A stretch of DNA of 64,000 bases, from the NCBI RefSeq assembly GCF_000499845.2, contig NC_023753.2:19008477-19072476 (forward strand), read 5' to 3'. Numbering within the stretch: the stretch's first letter is position 1; every line of letters begins with the position of its first letter. Below are positions 23,999 to 34,688 of the stretch, in pieces. This DNA comes from Phaseolus vulgaris. Taxonomy: Eukaryota > Streptophyta > Magnoliopsida > Fabales > Fabaceae. The position numbers and the translations under genes are program-made. A model generated the notes under the pieces. It was not told the DNA's origin. It did no database searches and saw nothing but the letters and a program-made list of their open reading frames with translations.

Positions 23999-24713
23999 AG
24001 CCAAAAGGCATGACTAACCACTCATATAAACCAAACTTGGTCTTAAAGGCGGTTTTCCATTCATCTACGGGTTTAATCCGGATTTGGTTATAACCACTCT
24101 TAAGATCAATTTTGATAAAGATTTGAGACCCATGTAACTCATCCAACAAGTCATCTAACCTAGGAATGGGATGCCTATACTTAATTGTTATGTTGTTTAT
24201 GGCGTGACAATTTGTACACATCCTCCAACTCCCATCCTTATTAGGGACAAGAATCACAGGCATGGCACAAGGACTCAGGCTATCTTGCACCCACCCCTTA
24301 GCTATTAATCCTTATACTTGTTGTTGAATTTCTTTGGCCTCGATTGGATTGGTCCTATATGCAGGCCTATTTGGTAAAGAAGCACTGGGAATGAAATCTA
24401 TTTGGTGCTCAATGCCCCTTGGAGGAGATAATCCTTTTGGGGGGATCTTGAAAAACATCTTCAAATTCCTTTACCAAATTTGCCAAACACTAAGGACTAT
24501 CTACCGCCAACTCACTCTCAAGGGTCCTAGGGAAAGCTATGGAAATATTCTTTTGGGAAAGCATTACCTTTTTTACCTCTTGTGGTGAAATGAGAAGGGT
24601 TCTCAACAAGAGCTCATTCCTATAGTGTGGAGGCACAAATATAGCGCGCATGCATAACTTCAAATCCTCCCAAGAGACCACGACTGGCCTCTTGTTAAGT
24701 CCAATGTCCATTA
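23999..24713 (-). pseudogene. Element E: gag and RT N-terminus with internal deletion
   Basis: RT residues ([50 protein letters not shown]) occupy 24000-24290 and the upstream RT region extends to about 24480. At 24490-24711 a gag piece (WEDLKLCMRAIFVPPHYRNE) is fused to a piece that normally lies between protease and RT (EVKKVML), so the Gag C-terminus and protease have been deleted. Interrupted at 24713 by element C. Confidence 0.75.
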
Positions 24714-25838
24714 TGTTAGAAAAGATGGCTTTAAACTAGAGGGGGGGGTGAATTGTTTTAAGGGGTTTTCGCAAACTTTTCAAAGCTAGAATGAATTTAT
24801 TTCATAAACCAATTGATTCAGCAATTCAATTAGCCAAAACAGCAAGCAAAAACTGTAATACTAGAAAAAACAATCGGTTGTTTATATCAGCAAACAACAA
24901 ACAAACTGAAATTAAAGAGTTAGGGATAGAGAGATTGTACACAGTTGTTTATACTGGTTCACTCCAAACCAGAGCTACATCCAGTCTTCTCAGAAACCCT
25001 GAGGATATCCACTAAGCAACCACACCTTGATCACTTACACAACAACCAAGAGAATGACCTTGAAAACCTCAAGAAACACACTCTCCTTGGCCAACACTAA
25101 GATTGCTGATCTTGAACACCTCAAGAACACACAACCAATCTCAGCAAAAACACACAAACGAATTGTTCAGCAGTTTACAAAGATTACACTTGTTACAGAT
25201 GAATATCTGAAATCAATACAAGTAGAATCCTATTCCAGCACCTTTGATCAATCTCTCAACTCTTAAGCAATCTCAGAACTCTTTGAAAAACTCTTAGTTA
25301 AAAGACTTTGTCTCAAGATTCTTAATCCTTAAAAACAGATTTTCAAAATATATTCAAGAATATAGTTTGTTATCAAATCTTAACAAACTCTTAATTGCAT
25401 TTAAAATAGATTGGTCAAAGCATTTAATGACTGGAGCGTATTCAGTTAAAGCATTTAAAGCTCAGTCAAAGAAAACAGTTTTTCTGTTATGGTTTCAAAA
25501 CAAACAATCGATTGTTTCCTCGAATCAATCGGTTGTTTTGTTACTTAACAAATTTCACCATTTAAAAACAATTTTCAAACTTTCTCAAAACACCTAAGTA
25601 TAAACAATCGGTTGTTTCGACAAAACAATCGATTGTTTAAACTTAGTTTGAAAAACATTTTACTTTGATAAAGATTGAGATGCTAATTGCTTGAGATTTA
25701 ATCTAAGGGTGGATTACAATATTAAACTACCCCAGAACAAAGCTTAAACCAGCACAGCAACACACAGCAAAGCAGAGGCTTCAACATCCTTCAAAGGATT
25801 TGGATTCTTCAAAACATTGAACACCACTTGGTTCAACA
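24714..25838 (-). repeat. 3' LTR of element C
   Basis: Contains palindromes at 24868-24883, 25502-25517 (the perfect form AAACAATCGATTGTTT), 25602-25617 and 25623-25638. The last unit is missing in the partner LTR. Confidence 0.9.
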
Positions 25839-26252
25839 ATCTCCCCCTATTTGATGAAGACAAATCCCTTATGCCTGTGTTGTACCTGATTAAATCTGAA
25901 GCAGTTCCTGCAATAGAACTTTGAGCAATATATTGAACTTCTGATATTTTGTTAGCATACAGATAAACATTTAAATCTTAAAACAGTTAATATCAGAAAC
26001 AGAATACATGTTACTCAAACTGTTTTTAACAAAATGAAAAACAGAGATATTTAAACAAACTGGAAACACAAACACATCATATATCTCCCCCTATTTGTCT
26101 TCACAAATAGACAAAGATAAGAGGTAAAACAAGATATTGTTTCCATTACATCAGAATAAACTAGCAACAGTAGAAGGAAAGAAATTTTAAAACCAGAAAA
26201 GAACAGCCCAAAAACAATCGATTGTTTTGTTGACCAATCGGTTGTTTTTCCT
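25839..26252 (-). other. Element C: polypurine tract and 3' untranslated region
   Basis: On the minus strand AAATAGGGGGAGAT at 25839-25853 ends at the LTR border and is the plus-strand primer. A second AATAGGGGGAGAT copy lies at 26083-26097; several purine tracts in this region are typical for Sireviruses. A palindrome pair lies at about 26212-26250. Confidence 0.75.
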
Positions 26253-27455
26253 TCATTCTTCTTCATCAGCAAACTGAAGATCAAAGATTTGATTCTGGAC
26301 AACTTCAATCTGTTCGTCCACAGTCATAAACCTTGTATCCATGTTGTCAAACCTTGTATCAATCCTCTGAAAGTTACTAACACACAAATCATGAAGGCTT
26401 CTTTGATTTTTAGCAAAGCTATCTAGCCTATCCATCATTTGTCTTTCAAAAGATGACATGGTTGACATTCTTTCTCTTTGATATCCATCAGCAGCACTAG
26501 GCCCTGCATCTTGAAAATCTCCAGCTAGATCTTCATGTTGAACATCCATATCAACAGGTTCATCTTGTTCAAGATGAGCAACACCACTTGATGAGGCACC
26601 ATGATCACCATCCTTACTTATCCACTTTCCACCTACTTTTGTAAAGCCCATCTTCCTGAGTGATCCACTGTTCAACTCTTGAGTTGACTTGACCAACTCA
26701 GAAGTTTCATCTTCGAGATTAACTTCAAAATAGAGTAGAAACTTAGATATTAAAACAACATAGGGATAATGGTAATCGCCTAACCTCATGGCTTTTTGCA
26801 TATGTTCTTTGATTATGTGAATCCAATTGATCTTCACTTTCTTGGTGATGCAGAAGATGTAAACCAGATCTTCTTCAGTCAGCACAGAGTGATTACTCCC
26901 CCTTGGAGTTAGAATCCAAGTTACAATGAGAGCAAGCAATCTCTCATCAAGCTTCAAACCTCCAACTGAGCATGTGCTAACTTGAGATTGATTGTTCTTC
27001 AAGCAACTTTTGTAGAACTGGATTTTGTTGAAATCTTCCACCACACAAAGGTTTCCCTTATTGATTCTCAGACCAGAGAACTTAAGTCCAGCAACAGCAG
27101 CCCAAACCTCATAAGTTATCTCCATCTCCACACCTTTCACATGAGAGACTAGGTTGTTTCCCTCAAACTTCAAGTTGGTGTAGAATACCCTCACCAAATC
27201 TGGATATATGTTCCCTTTTAGCTCCAGAAATTTTCTGAGTGATTGGTCCTTGAGAAGCCTCCTCACTTTGTCAAGATTTTGACTTTTCAGCCAATCAAAG
27301 CACACAACCTTGGGGTTGTTTATCTTCTTGACACTTGTTTCATACCTATACTTCTCAATGAGATCAGTGTCACCAGAAAACCAACTTTCAAGCCTTCCTC
27401 CAGACCTTATAGCTCTGGTTTTGACTCTTTTAGAGGTGGGAGGGGTTGATTCCAT
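26253..27455 (-). CDS. Second ORF of element C, putative plant transposon protein
   Basis: An intact frame of 400 residues from ATG at 27455. Residues about 10-235 form a conserved block (GGRLESWFSG, NPKVVCFDWLK, YPDLVRVFYTNL, VKGVEMEITYEVW, SVGGLKLDERLLALIVTWIL, TPRGSN). The combination of 'LVRVFYTNL' and a following 'VKG' strand is what I know from the Pfam 'putative plant transposon protein' domain. Residues 250-345 are Asp/Ser-rich and loosely ordered; the end (SFERQMMDRLDSFAKNQ...IDTRFDNMDTRF) looks like a coiled coil, then an acidic terminus. No zinc finger, protease or polymerase motif is present. It lies where pol would be expected, downstream of gag. Homologous copies exist in elements D and G. 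Function unknown; a nucleic-acid-binding or particle-assembly role is a guess. Confidence 0.75.
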   Translation of the reverse strand: MESTPPTSKRVKTRAIRSGGRLESWFSGDTDLIEKYRYETSVKKINNPKVVCFDWLKSQNLDKVRRLLKDQSLRKFLELKGNIYPDLVRVFYTNLKFEGNNLVSHVKGVEMEITYEVWAAVAGLKFSGLRINKGNLCVVEDFNKIQFYKSCLKNNQSQVSTCSVGGLKLDERLLALIVTWILTPRGSNHSVLTEEDLVYIFCITKKVKINWIHIIKEHMQKAMRLGDYHYPYVVLISKFLLYFEVNLEDETSELVKSTQELNSGSLRKMGFTKVGGKWISKDGDHGASSSGVAHLEQDEPVDMDVQHEDLAGDFQDAGPSAADGYQRERMSTMSSFERQMMDRLDSFAKNQRSLHDLCVSNFQRIDTRFDNMDTRFMTVDEQIEVVQNQIFDLQFADEEE

Positions 27456-28250
27456 GACAGGAGAGACGAAAACTCACTTCACAGAATTTTTGGAAGAGAT
27501 GGTGCAAGAGATATTGCAAGAGATGTTGCAATTGGTTGTTCTTGATGGAAGAATTCTGCACCTGATTTTATAGCAGAAGGAGAATCAATTGAATTTAATT
27601 TTATTCAATGGTTACCTGATGTTCAGAGAGAGGACTTGACTCTGTTCTGCACTGAAAATGTCAGAAAAAGCTGAAAATCACATGGTCTTCACATGTGATC
27701 TTTGACTAGTCATTAAGGCTCTTGAATTTCCAAGATTTTGGAATGTATTCCTTTATGACTGTTGTAACTTCTTTCTGATCATGCTCAGCTTTCAACACAG
27801 ATCCTTTGACCAAGATTCTCCCTTTGAAATTGATCTGCAACAGATAGAATTTCAAAAAGCAATTAAATCAATTTCTTCACAGTGCTGTCAGACTAAAAAA
27901 CAATCGGTTGTTTCGAAGAAACAATCGGTTGTTTTTCTACAGCAGTTAAAAACTTGATTTTGAAATTTTTAACCATAAACAGAAACAGATTAAAGCACAT
28001 GACATTGATTAAAAGAAAATTAATCATAAGAAAGAACTTTGAAACAGAAATTGAGAACAAATAAAGGAAGGTCTTATCCTTGTGTTGTTTCTTCAATGAG
28101 CCAATTGCTTGTTGATCAAGAAAACTTCTTTTCACTGTTTTGACCTTTTTCATAGCATTGATACAGCTTCAATGACTGCCTTTTTCTTCAACAGCTTGAT
28201 CAGATGGCTCAGTTCTTCTTTTTCTCTTCATTTTTCCTGCATAAACAAAT
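27456..28250 (-). other. Element C: spacer between gag and second ORF
   Basis: About 800 bp with no credible ORF. It holds a palindrome pair at 27898-27934 separated by a CGAAG-type linker, and A/T-rich sequence. No pol remnants recognised. This spacer must supply any internal promoter or splice acceptor for the second ORF; a polypyrimidine tract and several AG acceptors are present, but I cannot pick one. Confidence 0.55.
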
Positions 28251-29980
28251 TCAAGTTGCAAGATTTGGTCCCCTTACAAATTTGGGTCCTTTTGGCTTTT
28301 CTTTGTTGTTAGACACATCACATCCCTTAGGAATCCACTTCATAAGACCTTTAGGAACACAATATTTTATAATTTTACAGAATCTAACAGAGTGGCCTTT
28401 CTTCGTGCAGTAAAAGCATGTAACAACCGGTTGTTTCGTCTTAACAATCGGTTGTTTTTCTGATTTTCTTAGAAAACTTTTTGAAAATCTATCTTGCCTG
28501 TTCTGTGGATTGAAGCCTAAACCAGCCTTTCCAAAAACACAGCTTTGAGATGCCAAGACATTCTCAAAGTTTGATTTCCCTTTTGAAAGCTTGTCCACAG
28601 TTTCAACAAGATAGTGAACCTTTTTCTCAAGATTTTCACAATTTGTGCAAATGAGAGTATCACACTTGCAAGAGGCATTTTTAAAAAGATTTTCCAGTTT
28701 TTCAAAATCACTTTTTGCTTTTCTCAGATCCTCTTCAAGTGATTTAACTTTCTTTTCAAGCCCACTGTTAAGATCTTTCAATCGGTTGTTAGAAAGAACC
28801 AATCTATTAGCTTCATCATGTGTTTCTTGAAAAGCTTCAAGTAATTCACTATAGTTTTGTTCATTTAAGGAAGCACATGAACTTACCTCACTTGAACTGC
28901 AAGAATCATCATCATCCTCAGCTACTAAGCATATGTTGGCTTTTTCATCTTCACTTGATGATAAACTTGATGATGACACCTCATTTTCATCCCAAGCAAT
29001 GTAGGCTCTTTTTGTCTTGTCTTTCTTCTCCTTGTAGCTTGTCTTTTTCTCTTTGCTCTTATTGGGACAATCTGCCTTTATGTGACCTTGCTCACCACAA
29101 CCAAAACAAGTATAGTTATTTGAATTAAATTCATTGGGTTTCTTGTTTCCATACCTATCCTTGTTGTTGTCTTTGTTGCGGTTTCTCTTTAGAAATTTGC
29201 TGAATTTTCTTAACAGCATACTAAGATTTTCCTCATCACTATCATCACTTGAATCTTGCTTTCCCTTATGTTTGGATGCTTTCAAGGCTATGCTCCTTGT
29301 GTGCTTATCTTCACTTTCTTGAACATTGAGTCTATTCATCTCTAGCTCATGTTCCCTAAGCTTTCCAAACAAAGAAGCAACACTTAATGATGTTAGATCT
29401 TTGGATTCAGAAATGGCAGTTACCTTTGGTTGCCATGCTCTATCAAGACATTTCAAGATCTTGATATTCAGCTCTTCTTTGTCAAACGTCTCGTCTAGGC
29501 TCATAAGGTGGTTGATGATGTGTGTAAACCTTTTCTGCACTTCAGCTATGGTTTCTCCTTTAACCATTCTAAACATCTCATACTCTTGGATGACAGCATG
29601 CTTTCTAGCTCTTTTCACCTCATTTGTTCCTTCATGAGTGACTTCCAAAGTATCCCACATTTCTTTTGATGATTTGCATTGTGAGACCCTGAAAAACTCA
29701 TTAGAATTTAAAGCAGAAGTTACAATATTTTGGCAATGCAATCAAATTTGGCCTTTTTACTTTCTGCATCAGTCCATGGAGACCATGGCTTCTCAATCAC
29801 AGAACCATTTTTTTCAAACTTTGGGATAAAAGGGCCATTTTCAATTGCATCCCAAATTCCTTTGTCAAAAGATTCCATAAATATTTTCATTCTAACTTTC
29901 CAAAACTGGTAATTCAAACCACAAAACAAGGGTGGTCTGTTTATTGAGGCACCTTCCACAAACGGTAGTCTATCAGCCAT
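28251..29980 (-). pseudogene. Gag of element C (Sirevirus type), one frameshift
   Basis: Starts at ATG 29980 (MADRLPFVEGASINRPPLF...), the typical copia Gag opening, and runs to about 29735, where a one-base indel moves the frame to 29741-28251. Blocks seen: the UBN2-type Gag core with MWDTLEVTHEGTNEVKRARK and LKCLDRAWQPK; a first knuckle CFGCGEQGHIKADC; a Ser/Glu-rich acidic region; a long coiled coil; and a second knuckle CFYCTKKGHSVRFC. Just before the second knuckle the palindromic repeat is translated as KQPIVKTKQPVV. Apart from the single frameshift the gene is open (about 575 codons). A protein for particle assembly and RNA packaging. Confidence 0.85.
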
Positions 29981-30021
29981 TTTAAAAGATTTTAGGATCA
30001 ACTTGAATGACTTACAAGAAC

Positions 30022-30039
30022 CAAGCTCTTGACGCCAAT
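30022..30039 (-). other. Primer-binding site of element C
   Basis: Minus strand ATTGGCGTCAAGAGCTTGG directly follows the LTR end TTTTCTAACA and resembles the copia/Sirevirus ATTGGTATCAGAGC site for initiator tRNA-Met, with substitutions. Confidence 0.65.
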
Positions 30040-31163
30040 TGTTAGAAAAGATGGCTTTAAACTAGAGGAGGGCTGAATTGTTTAAAGGGGTTTTCGCAAA
30101 CTTTTCAAAGCTAGAATGAATTTATTTCAGAAACCAATTGATTCAGCAATTCAGTTAGCCAAAACAGCAAGCAAAAACTGTAATACTAGAAAAAATAATC
30201 GGTTGTTTCTTCGAAACAATCGGTTGTTTATATCAGCAAACAACAAACAAACTGAAATTAAAGAGTTAGGGATAGAGAGATTGTACACAGTTGTTTATAC
30301 TGGTTCACTCCAAACCAGAGCTACATCCAGTCTTCTCAACACACCTGAGGATATCCACTAAGCAACCACACCTTGATCACTTACACAACAACCAAGAGAA
30401 TGACCTTGAAAACCTCAAGAAACACACTTTCCTTGGCCAACACTAAGATTGCTGATCTTGAACACCTCAAGAACACACTACCAATCTCAGCAAAAACACA
30501 CAAACGAATTGTTCAGCAGTTTACAAAGATTACACTTGTTACAGATGAATATCTGAAATCAATACAAGTAGAATCCTATTCCAGCACCTTTGATCAATCT
30601 CTCAACTCTTAAGCAATCTCAGAACTCTTTGACAAACTCTTAGTTAAAAGACTTTGTCTCAAGATTCTTAATCCTTCAAAACAGATTTTCAGAATATATT
30701 CAAGAATATAGTTTGTTATCAAATCTTAACAAACTCTTAATTGCATTTAAAATAGATTGGTCAAAGCATTTAATGACTGGAGCGTATTCAGTTAAAGCAT
30801 TTAAAGCTCAGTCAAAGAAAACAGTTTTTCTGTTATGGTTTCAAAACAAACAATCGATTGTTTCCTTGAATCAATCGGTTGTTTTGTTACTTAACAGATT
30901 TCACCATTTAAAAACAGTTTTCAAACTTTCTCAAAACACCTAAGTATAAACAATCGGTTGTTTCAACTTAGTTTGAAAAACATTTTACTTTGATAAAGAT
31001 TGAGATGTTAATTGCTTGAGATTTAATCTAAGGGTGGATTACAATATTAAACTACCCCAGAACAAAGCTTAAACCAGCACAGCAACACACAGCAAAGCAG
31101 AGGCTTCAACATCCTTCAAAGGATTTGGATTCTTCAAAACATTGAACACCACTTGGTTCAACA
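30040..31163 (-). repeat. 5' LTR of element C
   Basis: Partner of 24714-25838. It has an extra palindrome unit near 30190-30230 but lacks the unit present at 25623-25638, so unit gain or loss explains most length differences. Confidence 0.9.
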
Positions 31164-31582
31164 CATTACAGTTTTGTGCCACCATTGCATGGCATAATCC
31201 AAAAATTATAAGGAGGCTAACTTAACTCTTTGGTCATCTTGGAACTCATGTACATTAAAAATTTGTTCCACTTTAGCCTCCCATCCTAGGTAAATATTGG
31301 TATCACCTTCCCCATTAAAATTAGGTATTTTTACAAATGTAAGGAAGGCTTTGCCACATGTTGCCGCCTATCATCAAAATGATGCATTCTCCATTCCTCC
31401 ATCTTCTTCCTCTTTGGGGTCTATCTTAGGTCGATTCTAGCCTTTGGAGTCTTTCCTCTATTTGTCCCATCTCTTCTTCATTTTATGCTAATGACCTTTT
31501 GGTCACCGCCAATTCACCCATAAGGAATGCTTTTTGGGGAGATTGGGGTTTAGAAGATTCCCCTGAAGACAAATGAGCCATA
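31164..31582 (-). pseudogene. Element E: Gag N-terminus
   Basis: From ATG 31582 (MAHLSSGES, shared with element F at 45214) through the Gag core, where the reading continues across element C into WEDLKLC at 24711. At least one stop interrupts it. The TSD CATTA of element C is coding sequence here. Confidence 0.75.
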
Positions 31583-32562
31583 AAAACACAAGTGACAAAC
31601 AATTAGATAAAAGAAGTTAGCAATAATTCACTAGCAAGGTTGCACCACTTGTATCAAGATCACTCCAAACACTCAAAGAAAGAAATTTCTTCCCTTACCC
31701 AAGGTCTTTCTTATGGATGAAAAACTCTCAAATGAAAAAGGTCAAAGCCTTCAACACTTGATCTCAATGGAAAATCACCACAAAACTTTTAAGGAAAAGA
31801 AAATAAAAGACAAACAAGAACAGCTCAAACAAGAAAAGCTAAACCAAATTTGAGAAAGAGAATATGACAAAACTTGAAAAGTAAGACAAACAAGAAAAAG
31901 CACACAAAAAGACTCTAAGATACTTACTAAACTTTTAACACTGAAACTTTTTGTTTTTAGAAATTGCTAAAGCAAAAGGATAAAAAATTCCACAAAGGTT
32001 GAAACAATTTGCCAATCAAGTTGAATCCATATTTGGAAAATGATTTTTCTTGGTTAAGTGATAGCCAAAGATGTGTTTTAAACTTTTCTTTGCTTTTTTT
32101 TTTAATACTAATTTGACTTATGAAAAGAAATGACCATAGTTTGCATCATACATAAATTCCATGAACTTTCAATTTTCACATTTTTTTTTTTTGGATTCAA
32201 TATAATTGAACACTTGAAATCATTTGTTTGGAACTTTAAATCTACTTCTACTAAAAACAAGTTTCTAATTACTTTTCAAACTTCAAAAATTAAAAGCAAG
32301 TAAGTAGAATCAAAACAAGGACTCCTAAAACACTAGTGAACATAAGACTCAAAGTAAAAGGCAAGATCAATAAAAAAACATAAAGAGAAACATATCCAAG
32401 AGCGAAATAAGCTATGAATATAAAAATGGTCGAAAGAAAAATTTGTAAGAAATTAAAGGGCTGGAAAATAAAATGCAAGAAAATAAGGACAAGAATTTAA
32501 AGGTACTTGAATTTAAAGACAAGAAAGTAAAGGTACTTGTATTTAAAGGTACTTCATTTAGG
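31583..32562 (-). other. Element E: 5' untranslated leader
   Basis: A-rich on the plus strand, no gene. Short AGGTACTT/TTTAAAG direct repeats occur near 32500-32560. The primer-binding site next to the LTR is no longer recognisable. Confidence 0.5.
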
Positions 32563-33401
32563 TGACACTTTAGTTTTAGGATTGAGATTTTTAGGCAATT
32601 ATGAGTGAAAACCTAAGGAAAATTCCCATTGGACATTAATTTAACCAAGTGGTTAAGTAGATGTGAAGGTTCATTTCACAAAGGAAAAAGGAAAAGACAT
32701 TGGAATGATGAACATGATGCCAATAATAGGTGTGAAATTAAGCATGGAAAACAATAGTAAAAGATAATGACCGAATGGAAACAAGACAACAAAACAAGAA
32801 CATATTTATGAATTAAATGGAATGACAATGGAAGAGAAAAGATGAAGGATTAAGGAAGCTTATGAGAAAGGAATTGAGATGATGAGCACGCCACTTGGAG
32901 GATGAAATTACTCCAAGATAAATGTTGGAAGCTACCACTTGAGAGCTCTCAAATTCTCACATGATAAGACTAAAGACTAAAAGGAACAAGCCTCACTAGC
33001 ATCTCACACAAACTGTGCAGAGTAACTTTTCTTCTATTTAATCCAACTTGTGAATATAATGAGGTAGGCCTCCTATTTATAAGAGGAGGAGCCTTGGAGA
33101 ACAAGTAGTGAGGGTAGGAAGGGAAAGGGAAAAGTGGTGCGGCCTAGGTCATTGACTAAGGTCAATGCCGCATCATCATCCTAGAATTCTAGAAGCTAGG
33201 TTAATCTTCCTCCCTTACAAGGCTTCATGAGCTAAAAACTAGTCACACCCCCCATTTGTACTAAACAACACCTACTCTACTGAAATTACAAGTAGGGAAA
33301 CCAACTGACGCTCAACACCCAAAGTCTGTGCTTTGCTCCTAGTAATCCTCTGAGGTATGGTGGGTGCTGAGGTAGGCGTCCTCTCTCCTAGGACCTCATC
33401 A
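32563..33401 (-). repeat. 5' LTR of element E
   Basis: Plus strand TGACACTTTAG...ACCTCATCA. Minus-strand TATA box (CTTATAAATAGG) near 33075. The right end, read in the element's sense, starts TGATGAGGTCC and includes a PQRITRS-coding stretch, as in the A family LTR. Similar to the LTR of F. The left boundary is judged from alignment to F and is approximate. Confidence 0.7.
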
Positions 33402-33674
33402 CCTGGGCATAGGGATCAACTCGGCACTAAGAGCCTCATCCAGGATCTTCCCCCTCTCGGTCGTCAGGGGGGTATATCTTGAGAACCGGCTACCCCGGTT
33501 GTCCCTTCTTCTATCTCTCTGATAGGTCTATCGTCCTTGGGCTTCATTGTGGAACTCTCTCAGCTCCTCAAACTGCATGTACTTGGCATCCCTCTTTCTT
33601 AGCTCATCCAAGGTTGCAGCCGGCTGCATGCAGAGGCTGTCAGCAAACGGTCCCAAACATAAGGTCCTTAGCAT
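33402..33674 (-). pseudogene. Element H: Gag C-terminal part
   Basis: Minus-strand reading matches K gag (PFADSLCMQPAATLDELRKR, KILDEALSAELIP). Bounded by element G on the right and element E on the left, so both inserted in the same gag gene. The rest of H (pol, 3' LTR) must be left of the window. Confidence 0.75.
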
Positions 33675-34688
33675 TGTAGACCATGGGATCTTTGATATGT
33701 CAAATCCATGATGAAGCTTGAAGATGTGTTGCTTTTAGTTTGGGTTTAGGCTAGAGTGTTTAGAATTTATGTAAAGATCATTCCTTGACCCTTGTACAAA
33801 GCTTGCTCAATCTCTTTTGAAAATATATGTCTTTTCCAAGCAAAGGGAAAAACAACCGGTTGAATCATCGAAATAATCGGTTGTTTGTCACTTAGCCAGC
33901 TTGGAGGTTTTAAAATTTTTTTGACTTGGTTATGTAACTGCCTAAGCTATTCAACCGGTTAAAACGTCTTTTCAACTGGTTGATTGTGACATTTCATAAT
34001 AGTTTTTTGAAAACTTGTTTTAACTGATTTGGATGTGATCAAAACTGTTTTGGCTCATAAATGCTCCCTTCAACGGCTAGTTTCTGAGTGCTATAAATAC
34101 AACTTTTCTTTTGAAACAAATACACAAGTTTTTTCAAAGTTTGAAATCAAACAAAGTGAGATTGAGATTAAAAGTTTTTCAAAAGTTTGCAAGATTGTTG
34201 TTTAGCTTTGCACTGGTTGAAGATCTGATCATAGGAGCTTCCTGGTTGTTGTAATCTCAAGTGTTTTCTATTCCTTTAATGATTCTTGTAATTGTACTTT
34301 CATAAACTTGTAAGTGTATGTGAAATTCTGCAAAGTCAGAGGGTGTTCTGACTTGAGGTGTGTGGTTGCAAAGAGGGTGAGTGGGTCTTGTTGTTTTCGA
34401 GGTCATCTCTTTGTGTATGTGTTGTTGTAATTTGTGAGTGATTACTAGTGGAACTCAGAGATTGTTCTAAGAACTGGATGTAGCTCAAGGTTGAGTGAAC
34501 CAGTATAAAATTGGTTGTGTAAATCTCTCTTTCCTTCACTCCTTATAATTGTTTGTTTTAATTCTGCTTTTGCTACTGATATTAACAACCGGTTAAAATT
34601 TTGTAAACAGTTTCTTTATCATTGTTTGATTGCTTTCCTTAATTGCTTATCTGTGTTTGTTTGATAGAGGTTCATTCTTAACCAATCT
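33675..34688 (+). repeat. 5' LTR of element G, 3' end deleted
   Basis: Aligns with the 3' LTR (40165-41255) up to TTCATTCTTAACCAATCT, then jumps into gag. Palindromic CAACCGGTTG-type motifs at 33852-33890, 33950-33985 and 34585. TATA-like CTATAAATAC near 34090. Confidence 0.85.

Larger units (their letters stand above)
24714..31163 (-). mobile_element. Full-length non-autonomous SIRE-like (Ty1/copia type) element C
   Basis: A 6450-bp element with LTRs 24714-25838 and 30040-31163 and perfect TSD CATTA (24709-24713 and 31164-31168). Termini are TGTTGAACC...TTTTCTAACA in its own sense. A Met-type primer-binding site and a canonical polypurine tract are present. Internally it holds a Sirevirus-style gag and a 400-residue second ORF, but no protease, integrase, RT or RNase H; only about 800 bp lie between the two ORFs. 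By eye the LTRs differ by some 18 substitutions plus gain or loss of 21-bp palindrome units, so it is older than A but not ancient. Confidence 0.9.
18122..33401 (-). mobile_element. CRM-like Ty3/gypsy element E, old host of several insertions
   Basis: Pieces collinear with element A are found on the minus strand in the right order: 5' LTR 32563-33401, leader 31583-32562, gag 31164-31582, gag/RT 23999-24713, RT-RNase H 19466-20275 and post-RNase H 18122-18249. The gaps are filled exactly by element C, element D and a Tat solo LTR. Its integrase and 3' LTR should be left of the window, beyond element B. It interrupts the gag gene of Tat element H (junction 33401/33402). Confidence 0.8.

Noticed and set aside
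24792..25597. Small plus-strand ORFs repeated at 24791-25597 and 30116-30943
   Set aside because: They are duplicated because they lie in the two LTRs of element C; the palindrome units and their length changes disrupt any frame.
28109..29829. Plus-strand open frames opposite the gag of element C
   Set aside because: They are shadows of the minus-strand gag with low-complexity Ser/Leu composition and no domain.
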